Assembly: GCA_963817395.1 (NCBI GenBank)
Contig: CAWFOC010000003.1
Coordinates: forward strand, 744,001-808,000
Direction of reading: 5' to 3'
DNA length: 64,000 nucleotides
DNA from: CAWGYQ01 sp963817395
GTDB lineage: Bacteria; Acidobacteriota; Vicinamibacteria; Vicinamibacterales; CAVPJW01
Part shown: positions 17,521 through 27,225 of the stretch, one piece after another
How positions within the stretch are numbered: position 1 is the stretch's first letter
Layout of the letters: the number at the start of each line of letters is the position of its first letter
Notes under the pieces: generated by a model
Databases searched by the model: none
Seen by the model: only the letters and a program-made list of their open reading frames with translations
What the model was told of the DNA's origin: nothing
Position numbers and translations under genes: made by a program

Positions 17521-20481
17521 TCAGAACGTGAAGCGGAACCCGATTTGTCCGACGCGCTGCTCGGGCTCCTGGAAGTCGCCCGCGTAGGTCACCGGCTGCA
17601 GGAAGTTCGGATTCGGCGTGGTCGTGCCGTCGGCGTTGGTCAGCATCCGCAGATCCTGGAACGTGGCGGGAACGGGACCGAACCCTGACGGGTTCTTGTT
17701 GTTGAACAGGTTGAACACCTCCGCAATCGCCTCGATCCTCGTGGTGCCATAGAGCGCAAAGCCCTTCGAGACCCTGAGGTTCACCTGCGTGAGGCTCGCA
17801 CCGCGCCCGCAGTTGATGTTATCGCACGGGCCGATGTCCTTCGGCGGGTTGCCCACTCCGTCGAAGGCGAACGCCCTCTCCGGAATGTCGTTGTTCACGC
17901 CGTTTCGATTCAGATCGACGCCTTCGACGATATTGACCGGCAGCGCCGAGCGATAGCGCCAGATCGGTGAGAGCTGAATGTCCCAGGGCAACGTGAAGAT
18001 GGCGCTGATCGTGGCGCGATGCCGGGCGTCCGATCGGCGTGCCGGCCCGAACTGCACGTCGTTGAAGGGATCGGCGGCGTCCTGGATGTTGGTGATGTCC
18101 AGCTCGTCGCCGCTGTTGCCCGTGGTGCTCTTCGAATCCGAGAGTGAGTACCACGCCGAGAGCTGGATCCCGCGGCTCATGCGCCGCCGCACGCCCAGGC
18201 TCAGCCCGTCGTGCTGAGATTCACCCTCGCTGATGGCCACGGCAATGTCCGCCGGACTGAGTGGCAGGGAAGCGAGCGGCCGCGCCGTCTCGCCCACGTG
18301 GATCGCGTTCAAACGCGGCCGCCAGCCGATGTCACGACCTTCGATATGGACGTAGTCCACGTCGATGACCGTCGAATCGTTCAGCTGATGCGACCAGCCC
18401 GCCGAGATCTGGTGCGTGAAGGGCTGCTCGATCCGCGGCGATGCGATATGGCGGTTGACCGGCAATGCGCCGCCCGCCTGGTTCTGGTTGGCGATGTTCT
18501 CGACCGGGTCAGCCACCCGGAAGAAGCTGCCGTCGGGATTGCGGATGCCGTCCGCCACGTTCACCTCGAACACCGTGCCCGCGCCCTGACCGGTGGCATT
18601 CACCGCGGCGAACAAGATGTTCGAGTTCGTGTAGCCGAAGTCGTAGTAGATCCCGTACCCGGCCCGCACGATGTTTTTCCCATTGCCTGCGACGTCATAC
18701 GCAAAGCCGATGCGTGGCTGGATGTTGTTGTAGTCCTCTTTCGCATCCGTGCCGAAGTCTTCGAATCCGATGAGCCCCCCCAGCTGCCCGGCCCGGGCGG
18801 CGTCGTCCACTAGCACGAAGTTCGGACTGAGGCTCTGATCGATCGCAAACCCGGTCATGAGGTCCCAGCGGATGCCCATATTCAGCGTCAGACGATCGGT
18901 CACGCGCCAGTCGTCCTGGAAGTACGCCGCGAACTGTTTGGTCGGAATGTTGGCTTCGGCCGCGCCGCCCTGCAGCGTCACGAGATCGAGCGGCCCGTTC
19001 AGATCGTTGTCGAGATGCCGGTAGGCGTAACCACCCGTGCCGACGTTGAACGTGATGAACAGGCGCGGCTCATTGATGAAGTTCACGCCGGTCTTGAGGT
19101 CGTGGCCAAGCCCGCCCCAGCCGGTCTTGTGCCAGGAGAAGTCGTCGCGGAACTGCCACTTGCGCTGTTCGGTCCGCTGCGGCGTGTTCGGGTTCTGGCC
19201 GATGGTCACGCCGTTCGGGAACTGCTCGTACGGATCGAGGCTGTTCGCCGTGATGCCGTTCTCGAAGGTGGCGAACTGGAAGATGAACTCGTTCAGCATC
19301 GAGCCGCCCACCACCCAGTTGAAGTTGGAGTTGAACGAGTTGAACGTGTTCTCGCTGACGCCCCAGTTGTTCACCGGCGCCTGCGGACCGGTGCCGTACG
19401 GCTGCGAGTTGGTGTTGCGGCCGTAGCGCACCGTCAGGTACTGCGTGGCGTTCAGGTTCACCTCGCTCTTGACGGTGAGCAGGTTCTCGCGAACGGGAAC
19501 GGGGAAGACGCCGTCCGAGCCCGGGAACAAGCCGAACGTGTTCACCAGCTGCTGCGTGTCCTGCTGCGTCCGTTCGGCGGCGAAGAAGAAATGCGCGCGG
19601 TCGCGCACGATGGGTCCGCCGACCGACCCGCCGAACTGATAGCGCTCGTAGTCCTGTTTGTCGGCGTTGTTGATCTTTTCGGTTTCGGTCTTCGAGTTCA
19701 TGCCCGTGTTACGCAGCAGCGTGAACCAGCTTCCGCGGTACTGGTTCGTGCCGCTCTTCGTGATGATGTTCATCACGCCGCCGTTGCTGCGGCCGTACTC
19801 GGCCTTGTAGCGGGCCGTCTGGAAGTTGAATTCCTGGATGGCCTCGAGCGGAAAGAGCTGCAGCAGGCCGCCGACGGTGTCGTCGTTGTTGTCGCCACCA
19901 TCGATCTGATAGTTCACGTTGCGGCCATTCCCGCCGCCGATCTGCGGCGAGAACTGCGTGCTCTTGGTGGGATCCGAGTGGAACCCGAGGCCGACGCCCG
20001 GAATCGTCGCCGCGAGGTTCGCGAACTGCCGGCCGTTGAGCGGCAGATTCTCGATGGTCGTGACGTCGACGACGCCGCCGACCGACGAGGAGGTCGATTC
20101 CACGAGCGGTGAGGCGCCCGTGACCGTGACTGTTTCGGTGACGGTGGCCAGCGCCAGGTCGAAGTTCACCGTGATCGTCTGGCCCACGCTCACCACGATG
20201 CCCTTGCGATCGATGGTGCTGAATCCCTGAAGCTCTGTGGTCAGATCATAGGTGCCGACCGGCAGCGCCGCGAGGCGGTAGAGACCCTCGGCGTCGCTCG
20301 TGCCGGTGCGGGAAAACCCTGTCTGTGTGTTCAGCGCGGTCACCGATGCACCAGGCACCGCCGCGCCCTGCTGATCGACCACGCGACCGGTGATGATCCC
20401 TGTGGTCTGTTGCGCAGTGGCGGAGCCGACCGCGGCCAAGAGCGCGATCACGACCCATGCGCAGGAGTTAAGTCGAGGCAT
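17521..20481 (-). CDS. Oar-like TonB-dependent outer-membrane receptor with carboxypeptidase-regulatory domain
   Basis: 986 residues. The ATG at 20481 has AAGGAGG nine bases upstream and leads into a signal peptide (VVIALLAAVGSATAQ). Residues about 27-105 are a carboxypeptidase-regulatory-like beta-sandwich (ITGRVVDQQGAAVPGASVTA); next a plug domain (VTVTGASPLVE, LPLNGRQFANLAATIPGV, YQIDGGDNNDD, GGVMNIITKSGTN), then a long beta-barrel ending in VGQIGFRFTF with the terminal Phe of outer-membrane proteins. The substrate is unknown; these receptors are expanded in Acidobacteriota and often import oligosaccharides or peptides. The adjacent LytS/LytTR pair reads the same way and may be functionally linked. 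The frame stays open upstream of 20481, but that stretch has no export signal. Confidence 0.9.
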   Translation of the reverse strand: MPRLNSCAWVVIALLAAVGSATAQQTTGIITGRVVDQQGAAVPGASVTALNTQTGFSRTGTSDAEGLYRLAALPVGTYDLTTELQGFSTIDRKGIVVSVGQTITVNFDLALATVTETVTVTGASPLVESTSSSVGGVVDVTTIENLPLNGRQFANLAATIPGVGLGFHSDPTKSTQFSPQIGGGNGRNVNYQIDGGDNNDDTVGGLLQLFPLEAIQEFNFQTARYKAEYGRSNGGVMNIITKSGTNQYRGSWFTLLRNTGMNSKTETEKINNADKQDYERYQFGGSVGGPIVRDRAHFFFAAERTQQDTQQLVNTFGLFPGSDGVFPVPVRENLLTVKSEVNLNATQYLTVRYGRNTNSQPYGTGPQAPVNNWGVSENTFNSFNSNFNWVVGGSMLNEFIFQFATFENGITANSLDPYEQFPNGVTIGQNPNTPQRTEQRKWQFRDDFSWHKTGWGGLGHDLKTGVNFINEPRLFITFNVGTGGYAYRHLDNDLNGPLDLVTLQGGAAEANIPTKQFAAYFQDDWRVTDRLTLNMGIRWDLMTGFAIDQSLSPNFVLVDDAARAGQLGGLIGFEDFGTDAKEDYNNIQPRIGFAYDVAGNGKNIVRAGYGIYYDFGYTNSNILFAAVNATGQGAGTVFEVNVADGIRNPDGSFFRVADPVENIANQNQAGGALPVNRHIASPRIEQPFTHQISAGWSHQLNDSTVIDVDYVHIEGRDIGWRPRLNAIHVGETARPLASLPLSPADIAVAISEGESQHDGLSLGVRRRMSRGIQLSAWYSLSDSKSTTGNSGDELDITNIQDAADPFNDVQFGPARRSDARHRATISAIFTLPWDIQLSPIWRYRSALPVNIVEGVDLNRNGVNNDIPERAFAFDGVGNPPKDIGPCDNINCGRGASLTQVNLRVSKGFALYGTTRIEAIAEVFNLFNNKNPSGFGPVPATFQDLRMLTNADGTTTPNPNFLQPVTYAGDFQEPEQRVGQIGFRFTF

Positions 20482-20846
20482 CAGATGCGTCCTCCTTAGC
20501 TGAACCGCAGGCACGCCGGAGTGGCAGCCCACGGGCGTGCAAGAAACAGCAAGCGTCGAGCCATTCATGGCCTCGAAACGCTCACTGGCCGCCTGCAGGG
20601 ACGAATCAGGAAATTCGGTGACGAGTGACCGTTCACTGACGCGAACAGGTCGTGGAGCATTGTGAACGACGTGATGACTGAGGAACGCCGGAAAGCGCTG
20701 CTGGATGGGCTTCAACGACGATCTAAAGATCCGGATCGCCGGCGGTCGAGTATCCAATTGCTTGAACAGGAGCGCTGGCAGAAGATGGTCATGCGGGCTG
20801 AATCGCCCACGCGGCGGGACGAACAATCGAGCGCGGGTGCCGTGAG
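20482..20846. other. Intergenic stretch, no confident gene
   Basis: 365 bp between the receptor start and the end of the response regulator gene. A 62-codon rightward frame (20662-20850) exists, but it lacks a ribosome site and a recognisable family. The receptor promoter must lie here; no consensus pair was identified. Confidence 0.4.
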
Positions 20847-21617
20847 CTAGAACGCGCGCCCGAGACGCTCTTGCAGTTTTTCCCGATACCCGCGGCTGAG
20901 CGTGAGCCGCGTGCCATCGCGGAGAATGACGGCGTACTCGCCGTTGAACCAGGGCTGCAGTTCCTGGATCCGCTCGATGTTCACGATGCGGGATCGGTGG
21001 ATGCGAAAGAAGCGCTGGGCGTCGAGCTTGGCCTCGAGCGCGTTCATGGTTTCGCGGAAGAGATGCGAGTCGTTGCCCAGGTGCAGACGGACGTAGTTGC
21101 CGGCGGCCTCGATCCAGTCGATCTCATCGGTGCGCAGGAAGAAGACCCGGCCACCGGCCTTGACGACGAGTCGATCGAGCCGCTGCTGATCCGGCTTGAG
21201 ATCGTGCACGAGCGCCAGGAGGCGACGGCCGAGATCGCCCGTTTGCTGGCCTTCCATCTGTTCGCGCGCACGCTGCAGGGCCTTCTGAAACCGATCGCGG
21301 TCGAACGGCTTCAGCAGATAGTCGAGCGCGTGCACGTCGAACGCGCGCAAGGCGTACTTATCGTACGCCGTGACGAAGACGACAATGGGCATGCGATCGG
21401 GCCGGACGGCCTGAATCACGTCGAAGCCGTCGCTCCCCGGCATCTGCACGTCGAGGAACACCAGGTCGGGGCCGAGCTGCTGAATGGCGGCGATGGTGCG
21501 CGCCCCGTCGGCGCACTCGGCAACCACTTCCACATCGGGCTCGCTACGAAGCAGCGTGCCCAGGCGCTCTCTCGCCAGCGGCTCATCGTCTGCCACGACG
21601 GTACGGATCTTCTTCAT
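20847..21617 (-). CDS. LytTR-type response regulator
   Basis: 256 residues from ATG at 21617, which overlaps the stop of the kinase gene by four bases (ATGA). Receiver domain: VVADDEPLARERL with acidic pocket, phosphoacceptor in LVFLDVQMPGSDGFD, Thr in FVTAYDKYAL, Lys in LLKPFDRDR. The C-terminal LytTR DNA-binding domain contains IDWIEAAGNYVRLH, FFRIHRSRIVNIERI and LSRGYREKL. Pairs with the upstream sensor kinase; the target genes are not evident, although the TonB-dependent receptor is next door. Confidence 0.92.
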   Translation of the reverse strand: MKKIRTVVADDEPLARERLGTLLRSEPDVEVVAECADGARTIAAIQQLGPDLVFLDVQMPGSDGFDVIQAVRPDRMPIVVFVTAYDKYALRAFDVHALDYLLKPFDRDRFQKALQRAREQMEGQQTGDLGRRLLALVHDLKPDQQRLDRLVVKAGGRVFFLRTDEIDWIEAAGNYVRLHLGNDSHLFRETMNALEAKLDAQRFFRIHRSRIVNIERIQELQPWFNGEYAVILRDGTRLTLSRGYREKLQERLGRAF

Positions 21618-22741
21618 GCGACCCTCGGGGTGGGTTTCGCGTCCACGGCGGCGATGTCTACGTGGAGCGGGATGACGATTCGCACGGTGAGGCCGCCCAG
21701 GGCGTTCGAGAATTCGAAGCGCTGGCGGCTGCCGTACAGGCATTCCAGCCGTGCCCGCGTGTTCGAGAGACCGATGCCCTTTTGCAGGGCCGTCAACGCG
21801 TCCTCGGAGAGGCCCGCGCCCGTGTCGCGCACCTGCAGCCAGAGCATTTCGCCCTCGGCGCGCGCCGAGATCTCGACCAGGCCGCCTCCGGTCAGCGGTC
21901 CGATGCCGTGTCGAATGGCGTTTTCGACGACAGGCTGCAGGATCAGCGTGGGCACGCGAGCGTCGAGCACTTGTGGCTGCACGGCGAACTTGACGGTCAG
22001 GCGATCCTGGAAGCGAATCTGCTCGATCTCCAGATACTTCGCGAGAAACTCCAGCTCCTCCTTGAGAGACACTTCCTGCATGCCGCCGTGCTCGAGCGTC
22101 AGTCGCAGCAGGTCGCTCAAGCGGCTGATCATGCGATCCGCATCCTCGACGTCACGGTGAAGAAGCGCCGAGATCGCGTGCAGCGTGTTGAACAGAAAGT
22201 GCGGATGGAGCTGGCCCTGGAGGGTCTTGAGCTGGGCCTCCACGAGTTTCGTTTCGAGGTGCGCGGTACGCACCTCTCGAACGCGTGCCTCGCGGTAGTA
22301 GTCCACGCCGTGCGACAGCCCGACAATGGCGCAGTAGGTCATCATGGCCCAGTCGAGGTTCATGAAGTAGTTGCGCTCGATGTAGGACAGCGGGTCGCTG
22401 GCGAGCATCGTGGCCCACTTCGGATAGAGGATCATCCTCGACAGGATGAGAAGCGCGATGGTCACCAGCGCGAACACGGCGACGCCGGCGATGTGCACCG
22501 GCAGCGCGCGGCGCCAGGTCTGGCTGCCGAAGCGGAAGCGGCGCGCGAGTTGAATCGTGAGCGGCGTCAGCAGCGCCGGGGCGTACCAATACGTGAGGTT
22601 GAGGAGCACGAGCGGGAAACGGAACGACGCGTCACCGCTCTCGATGGCGACCAGGCGATGCGCCTGAAAGGCCGACGAGAACCCCAGCACGGTGGCGACG
22701 GCCAAGATGTGCCACCACGTGGGTGGCCAGCGTCGAAGCAT
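21614..22741 (-). CDS. LytS/YehU-type membrane sensor histidine kinase
   Basis: 375 residues. About four N-terminal membrane helices (ILAVATVLGFSSAFQ, LVLLNLTYWYAPALLTPL, VHIAGVAVFALVTIALLIL and one near WAMMTYCAIVGLSHGV). Then the PF06580 His-kinase box LQGQLHPHFLFNTLHAISA with the phosphoacceptor His, and an HATPase with VVENAIRHGIGP and RDTGAGLSED. Translationally coupled to the LytTR regulator. The start is taken as MLRRWPPTWW because the upstream frame has no membrane or ribosome-site character. Confidence 0.9.
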   Translation of the reverse strand: MLRRWPPTWWHILAVATVLGFSSAFQAHRLVAIESGDASFRFPLVLLNLTYWYAPALLTPLTIQLARRFRFGSQTWRRALPVHIAGVAVFALVTIALLILSRMILYPKWATMLASDPLSYIERNYFMNLDWAMMTYCAIVGLSHGVDYYREARVREVRTAHLETKLVEAQLKTLQGQLHPHFLFNTLHAISALLHRDVEDADRMISRLSDLLRLTLEHGGMQEVSLKEELEFLAKYLEIEQIRFQDRLTVKFAVQPQVLDARVPTLILQPVVENAIRHGIGPLTGGGLVEISARAEGEMLWLQVRDTGAGLSEDALTALQKGIGLSNTRARLECLYGSRQRFEFSNALGGLTVRIVIPLHVDIAAVDAKPTPRVA

Positions 22742-23051
22742 CCTGAAACTATCGTTCCGGCCGGGTTCTCCGTCAAGGGCCCGAATGGGCCTATCTTGTT
22801 GCCGGAGAATGCATTCCAGCCCTTGAGAAGACGAGTTGAGCATGTTCTCACAACGCTTCGTCCCGGCGATGTCGCGATTCGTCCCAGACGCCTGCGCGGG
22901 TTTCCGGAAGGTGCAACTCGTACCAGCGCCCGCGGGTTTCGACCCGTGAACAGGCTGACGGTACCGTTTCTCTTTCGTCCGGCCGCGAAACGCGCGAACA
23001 TGCGCGGCCGCGTCGGAACCCAGTCCGAACGCGGACGAGGTGGATGAAGCC
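22742..23051. other. Divergent intergenic region, no gene seen
   Basis: 310 bp between the kinase start and the alpha/beta hydrolase start. Frames across it show no family resemblance. Promoters for both directions must lie here, but I found no clear pair. Confidence 0.4.
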
Positions 23052-23951
23052 ATGAGCCGACGGCCGCTGTTCCCATTGCTTGTCGCGCTGGCGCTCGGTG
23101 CTCTGCCCGGGACGGCCGCGTCGCAGCCGCCGGCCGAGCGCGCTGCGCCGGCCCAGTTCGACTACGACACGAGGGCGCCGTTCGAGCTGAAAGAGGCGGG
23201 CGCCGAACGGCGTGACGGCGCCGTCGTGCGCGACGTGACCTACGTGGGCGTCGCGGGCAAACGGATCGCGGCGTACCTGGTGGAGCCTGCGTCGGCGCGT
23301 CGGCGCGCGGGCGCTCTTCATGTGCACTGGGTCGAAAACGACGACCCGACGTCGAACCGCACGGAATTCCTGGCGGACGCCATCGAGCTCGCAGCACGAG
23401 GCACGGTGTCGCTGCTCATCGACGCCATGTGGTCCGACCCGGCGTGGTTCATGGCGCGCAAGCACGCTGACGACTATCCGAGCTCGGTCGACCAGGTGAA
23501 AGAGCTGCGGCGCGCGGCCGACCTGCTGTTCCAGCAGCCCGACGTCACTCCCGGACGCGCAGCCTATGTCGGTCACGACTTCGGCGCGATGTACGGCACG
23601 GTCATGGCCGCGGTGGAGAATCGCTTTTCGGCGTGGGTGCTGATGACGCCGACCGCATCGTTCAGCGACTGGTTTCTGTATGCGCCCAAGATTGAAGGTG
23701 TGGCGCGGCAGAAATTCATTGCCGAGATGGCGCCGCTCGATCCCGTGAGGTTCGTCGCCTCCATCTCGCCCGCGCCGGTGCTGCTGCAGTTCGGAACCGC
23801 AGACCCGCACGTGCCGAAGCCGAAAGCCGAGGCTTACTTTTCCGCGGCGGGCGATCCCAAGGAGATCCGGTGGTACGAGGCCGGCCATGGCTTGAACCAC
23901 CAGGCAACGCGCGACCGAATCGCCTGGCTCGTCGCAAGACTGAAGCTGTAG
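23052..23951 (+). CDS. Exported alpha/beta hydrolase with an Asp nucleophile motif
   Basis: 299 residues from ATG at 23052 (in-frame GTG at 23040 possible). Signal peptide PLLVALALGALPGTAAS. The fold is of the dienelactone-hydrolase type, but the nucleophile elbow reads YVGHDFGAMYG: Asp replaces the usual Ser/Cys, as in epoxide hydrolases and haloalkane dehalogenases (GHDWG). The acid is probably in FGTADPHVP and the base His in YEAGHGLNH. Likely periplasmic; the substrate is unknown. Start of a rightward run of exported hydrolases. Confidence 0.8.
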   Translation: MSRRPLFPLLVALALGALPGTAASQPPAERAAPAQFDYDTRAPFELKEAGAERRDGAVVRDVTYVGVAGKRIAAYLVEPASARRRAGALHVHWVENDDPTSNRTEFLADAIELAARGTVSLLIDAMWSDPAWFMARKHADDYPSSVDQVKELRRAADLLFQQPDVTPGRAAYVGHDFGAMYGTVMAAVENRFSAWVLMTPTASFSDWFLYAPKIEGVARQKFIAEMAPLDPVRFVASISPAPVLLQFGTADPHVPKPKAEAYFSAAGDPKEIRWYEAGHGLNHQATRDRIAWLVARLKL

Positions 23952-24036
23952 AGTCGCGCACCGCTCGCGGACGAACTCGCGCCGAATCGGCGTCATCGCT
24001 TACGCCGCGGTCGTCCCCGCGACGAGAGTCCTCAGC

Positions 24037-24042
24037 TATAAT
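24037..24042 (+). promoter_or_regulatory. Candidate -10 element
   Basis: A perfect TATAAT hexamer in GC-rich DNA about 105 bp upstream of the small gene at 24148. The -35 region is poor, so this is tentative. Confidence 0.35.
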
Positions 24043-24147
24043 TTCTCCGCCCCACGACCCTCGATCGGACCCGTCATGGGTTCAGCCGTGGAGTTGCTAC
24101 GGACGCTCCGTGGCCAGGCGCGGAGGTTGCTCGCCGACGGAGGTCTC

Positions 24148-24333
24148 ATGAAGGATCTGGCGCCCCACACCGTCCCGCTCGAATCCGACAAGGTGAAATT
24201 TCTCGAGCAGATGGCCAGCACCTATCGCCTCGACGACATCGGCAAGGCGGTTCGGTGCCTGATCAACTACGCGCGGGAGAACCCTGATCGGCACGAAGAG
24301 ATCTTCGGCGAAGTGCGGTGTCTCGATTGCTGA
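24148..24333 (+). CDS. Small conserved-looking protein ending in a CxxC pair
   Basis: 61 residues from the ATG at 24148, chosen because GGAGG lies four bases upstream; an in-frame ATG at 24076 has none. Helical and charged: LESDKVKFLEQMASTYRLDD, GKAVRCLINYARENPD, and it ends EVRCLDC. The pattern of a short helical protein with terminal Cys-x-x-Cys suggests a metal or redox contact, but I do not know its function. Confidence 0.65.
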   Translation: MKDLAPHTVPLESDKVKFLEQMASTYRLDDIGKAVRCLINYARENPDRHEEIFGEVRCLDC

Positions 24334-24382
24334 CCTCTGGGGCGCAGCCGATGCGTCCGGGCCGGGTCCTCGAGTAGCTGAC

Positions 24383-25454
24383 ATGCCAAGTCTCCACCGA
24401 GTTCCCGCACCTGCGCTGCTCGTCTGGGTCCTCTCGTTGACGATCCTGGCCGCCTTCGCGCGCCAGGCCACCCCTCCACCAGGGTCTCGGTACACCGGCC
24501 GGGCATTCACGTTCAACAAGATTCGAGACGACGTCTATCACGCGGTAGGAACGGGGGCGTTGACCGTCGGGTGCAACACCGCGGTCATCGTCAATTCAGA
24601 CGAAGTGATGGTGGTTGATTCACACATTTCGCCGGCAGCGGCCTGGGCGCTCGTGGAGGAAATCAAGACGCTGACGCCGAAACGCGTTCGCTACGTCGTG
24701 AACACGCACTTTCACTTCGATCACGCGCACGGCAATCAGGTGTTTCCGCCGGACGTTGAAATCATCGGTCACGAGTTCACGCGCGAGATGCTGGCGGCAG
24801 GCAAGTCGAAGAGCGGACCGTCCTACGACACCTACATCGGCGGGATCCCCGCTCGCATCGACACGCTGAAGAAGCAGATTGCCGCAGCCCCCGATGGCGC
24901 CGAGCGGGAGGCGCTCACCACTCAACTCGCGGTGCTCGAGAACTATCGAATCGCGACTGACGCCGTGACCCCGGTTCCGCCGACCGTCACGATGAACCAG
25001 ACGATGACGCTCTATCGTGGAGGCCGCGAGATCAGGCTGATGTTTCTCGGCCGCGGCCACACGGCCGGTGACGTGGTGGTATTCCTGCCGCGCGAACGCT
25101 TGGTGATCACCGGCGATCTGCTGACAGCCGGTGTCTCCTACCTCGGCGACGGCTATCTCCCCGAATGGCCCGACGCGCTCGAGCGGCTGAAGGCGCTGGA
25201 CTTCGACACCGTGCTTCCGGGACACGGCCAGGCTTTTGCCGGCAAGGCGCGCGTCGAGTACCTTCGCCGACTACCTTCGCGACTTCTGGACGCAGGCCGG
25301 GATGCTGCACCGCGCTGGGGTGAGCGCCGAAGAGGCGGCCAGGCGGATCGACATGCGCGCGCACTCGCCGCATTTTCAGGACATCAAGGACGTCGGAGTA
25401 TCTGCCGACGGCGTCAATCGCGCGTACCAGCTCATCGAGGGCAAGGTGCACTGA
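24383..25454 (+). CDS. Exported metallo-beta-lactamase-fold hydrolase, with a frameshift
   Basis: About 356 residues when joined. Signal peptide (LLVWVLSLTILAAFA). Zinc motif NTHFHFDHAHGNQ (HxHxDH), then FLGRGHTAGDVVVFLP, VITGDLLTAG and VLPGHGQAF supply the remaining ligands. After RVEYLR one extra C near 25265-25270 shifts the frame; the family continues with DYLRDFWTQAGMLHRAG and ends QLIEGKVH at 25454. A glyoxalase-II, lactonase or subclass B3 beta-lactamase-like activity cannot be distinguished. Next gene begins 10 bp later. Confidence 0.85.
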
Positions 25455-25464
25455 AGGAGAGGGC

Positions 25465-27215
25465 ATGACACCGAGGCATACGAGCTTCACATCGTCGTCG
25501 CTGTGGGCCGCGATCGTCGTCGTGGTGGCGGCCGGTGCGTGCGCCGGCGGCTCACCATCGACCGAACGGGTCGCGCTCGAGCCCGCCACGCTCGTGCTCA
25601 CGGGCGGAAAGATCGTCACCGTCGACGAACGCACGCCCGAGGTCGAGGCGCTGGCCGTGCAAGGCGACACCATCGTGGCCGTCGGCACGAGCGACGAGAT
25701 CGCCGCCATGTGGGCGATGGCACGACGGTGGTGGATCTGAAGGGCCGGCTGGCGATACCCGGGTTCGTCGAATCGCACGCGCATTTCACCGGCGTCGGCG
25801 ACGCGAAGATGCAGCTCAACCTGATGGACGTGAAGAGCTGGGATGCGATTGTGGGCATGGTCGCCGCGGCGGCCAAGACCGCACAGCCCGGACAACTGAT
25901 CCGCGGGCGCGGCTGGCACCAGGCGAAGTGGACCAGCGTGCCGACACCCAACGTGGAGGGCGTTCCACTTCACCAGTCACTCACCGCCGTTTCGCCGGAC
26001 AATCCGGTCATTCTTCGTCATGCCAGCGGCCATGCCGCCATCGCCAACGCCGTGGCGATGGAGCTGGCGGGCATCTCGCGCCGGACACCGAATCCGCCGG
26101 GAGGCGAGATCGTCAAGGACGCGCGCGGGAACCCCACCGGCTATCTGAAAGAGACGGCCCAGCAGCTCCTCGCGCCCGTTCTGAAGGCCTCGAGCGAAGA
26201 TGAGGCCCTGACACGGCGGCGCATCGAGCTGGCTTCTCAAGAAGTCATTTCGAAAGGCGTGACCACCTTTCACGATGCCGGCACACCCTTCGAGACCATC
26301 GACGTATTCAAGAAGGTCGCGGCAGCCGGGGAGCTGCCAGTGAGATTGTGGGTAATGGTGGCGGCCTCGAACGAGCGGCTCGCCGCGGACCTTGATCGCT
26401 ACCGGACCGTTGACCCTCCTGACAAGCACCTGACCGTGCGCGGCATCAAAAAGGTCATGGATGGTGCGCTCGGATCGCACGGCGCCTGGCTGCTCGAGCC
26501 CTACGCTGATCTCCCGGGCAGCACCGGTCTGAACACACAGTCGGTCGAGGAGATCACGGAGACGGCACGCCTGGCCGCGGCGCACGGCTATCAGTTGTGC
26601 GTGCACGCCATTGGCGACAGGGCCAATCGTGAAACGCTCGACATCTTCGAGGCCGCGTTCCGGGCCAATCCCGACAAGAAGGATCTGCGCTGGCGCATCG
26701 AGCACGCCCAACACCTGAACAGCGCCGACATCCCGCGATTTGGTCAGCTCGGCGTGATCGCCTCCATGCAGGGCGTGCACGGCACATCAGACGCGCCGTA
26801 TGTCCCGGCGCGGTTGGGGTACGAGCGGGCGGAAGAGGGCGCGTATGTCTGGCAGAAACTGATGAAGTCAGGGGCAGTCATCGCCAACGGTACGGACGCC
26901 CCGGTCGAAGACGTCGATCCCATCGCGAGCTTCTATGCGTCAGTGTCTCGAAAGGTCAAGGATGGCTCGGTCTTTTTTCCCGATCAACGCATGAGTCGCA
27001 GCGAGGCCTTGAAGTCCTACACGATCAATGGCGCGTACGCTGGCTTCGAAGAGGGCGTCAAGGGGTCTCTGAGGCCCGGCAAGCTCGCCGACATCGTCGT
27101 GCTCTCCAAAGACATCATGACGGTTCCGGAAGATGAGATCCCGACAACCGAGGTGCTGTACACGATTGTGGGCGGCAAAGTCGTTTTCGATCGCGCGAAG
27201 TTGGCGACGGATTGA
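25465..27215 (+). CDS. Exported amidohydrolase, YtcJ type, with a frameshift
   Basis: About 583 residues when joined. ATG preceded by AGGAGAGGG. The N-terminus is a signal or lipoprotein-like segment (AAIVVVVAAGACAGG). The Amidohydro_3 core has IPGFVESHAHFTG (HxH metal site), LCVHAIGDRANRETLD, RIEHAQHLN and ANGTDAPVEDVDP (catalytic Asp). One missing G near 25718 shifts the frame between DEIAAM and GDGTTVVDLKGRL. Likely hydrolyses an exported or scavenged amide or formamide; the substrate is unknown. A paralogue lies at 28804. Confidence 0.87.
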
Positions 27216-27225
27216 CGGAGAACAT

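Noticed and set aside
18211..20112. Very long open frames opposite the TonB-dependent receptor gene
   Set aside because: Composition (Arg, Val, Asp runs) is that of antisense shadows in GC-rich DNA; the receptor strand carries all family motifs.
20662..20850. A 62-codon rightward frame between the receptor and the response regulator
   Set aside because: GTG start without a ribosome site, no recognisable family, Arg/Glu-rich low-information composition, and it runs into the end of the response regulator gene.
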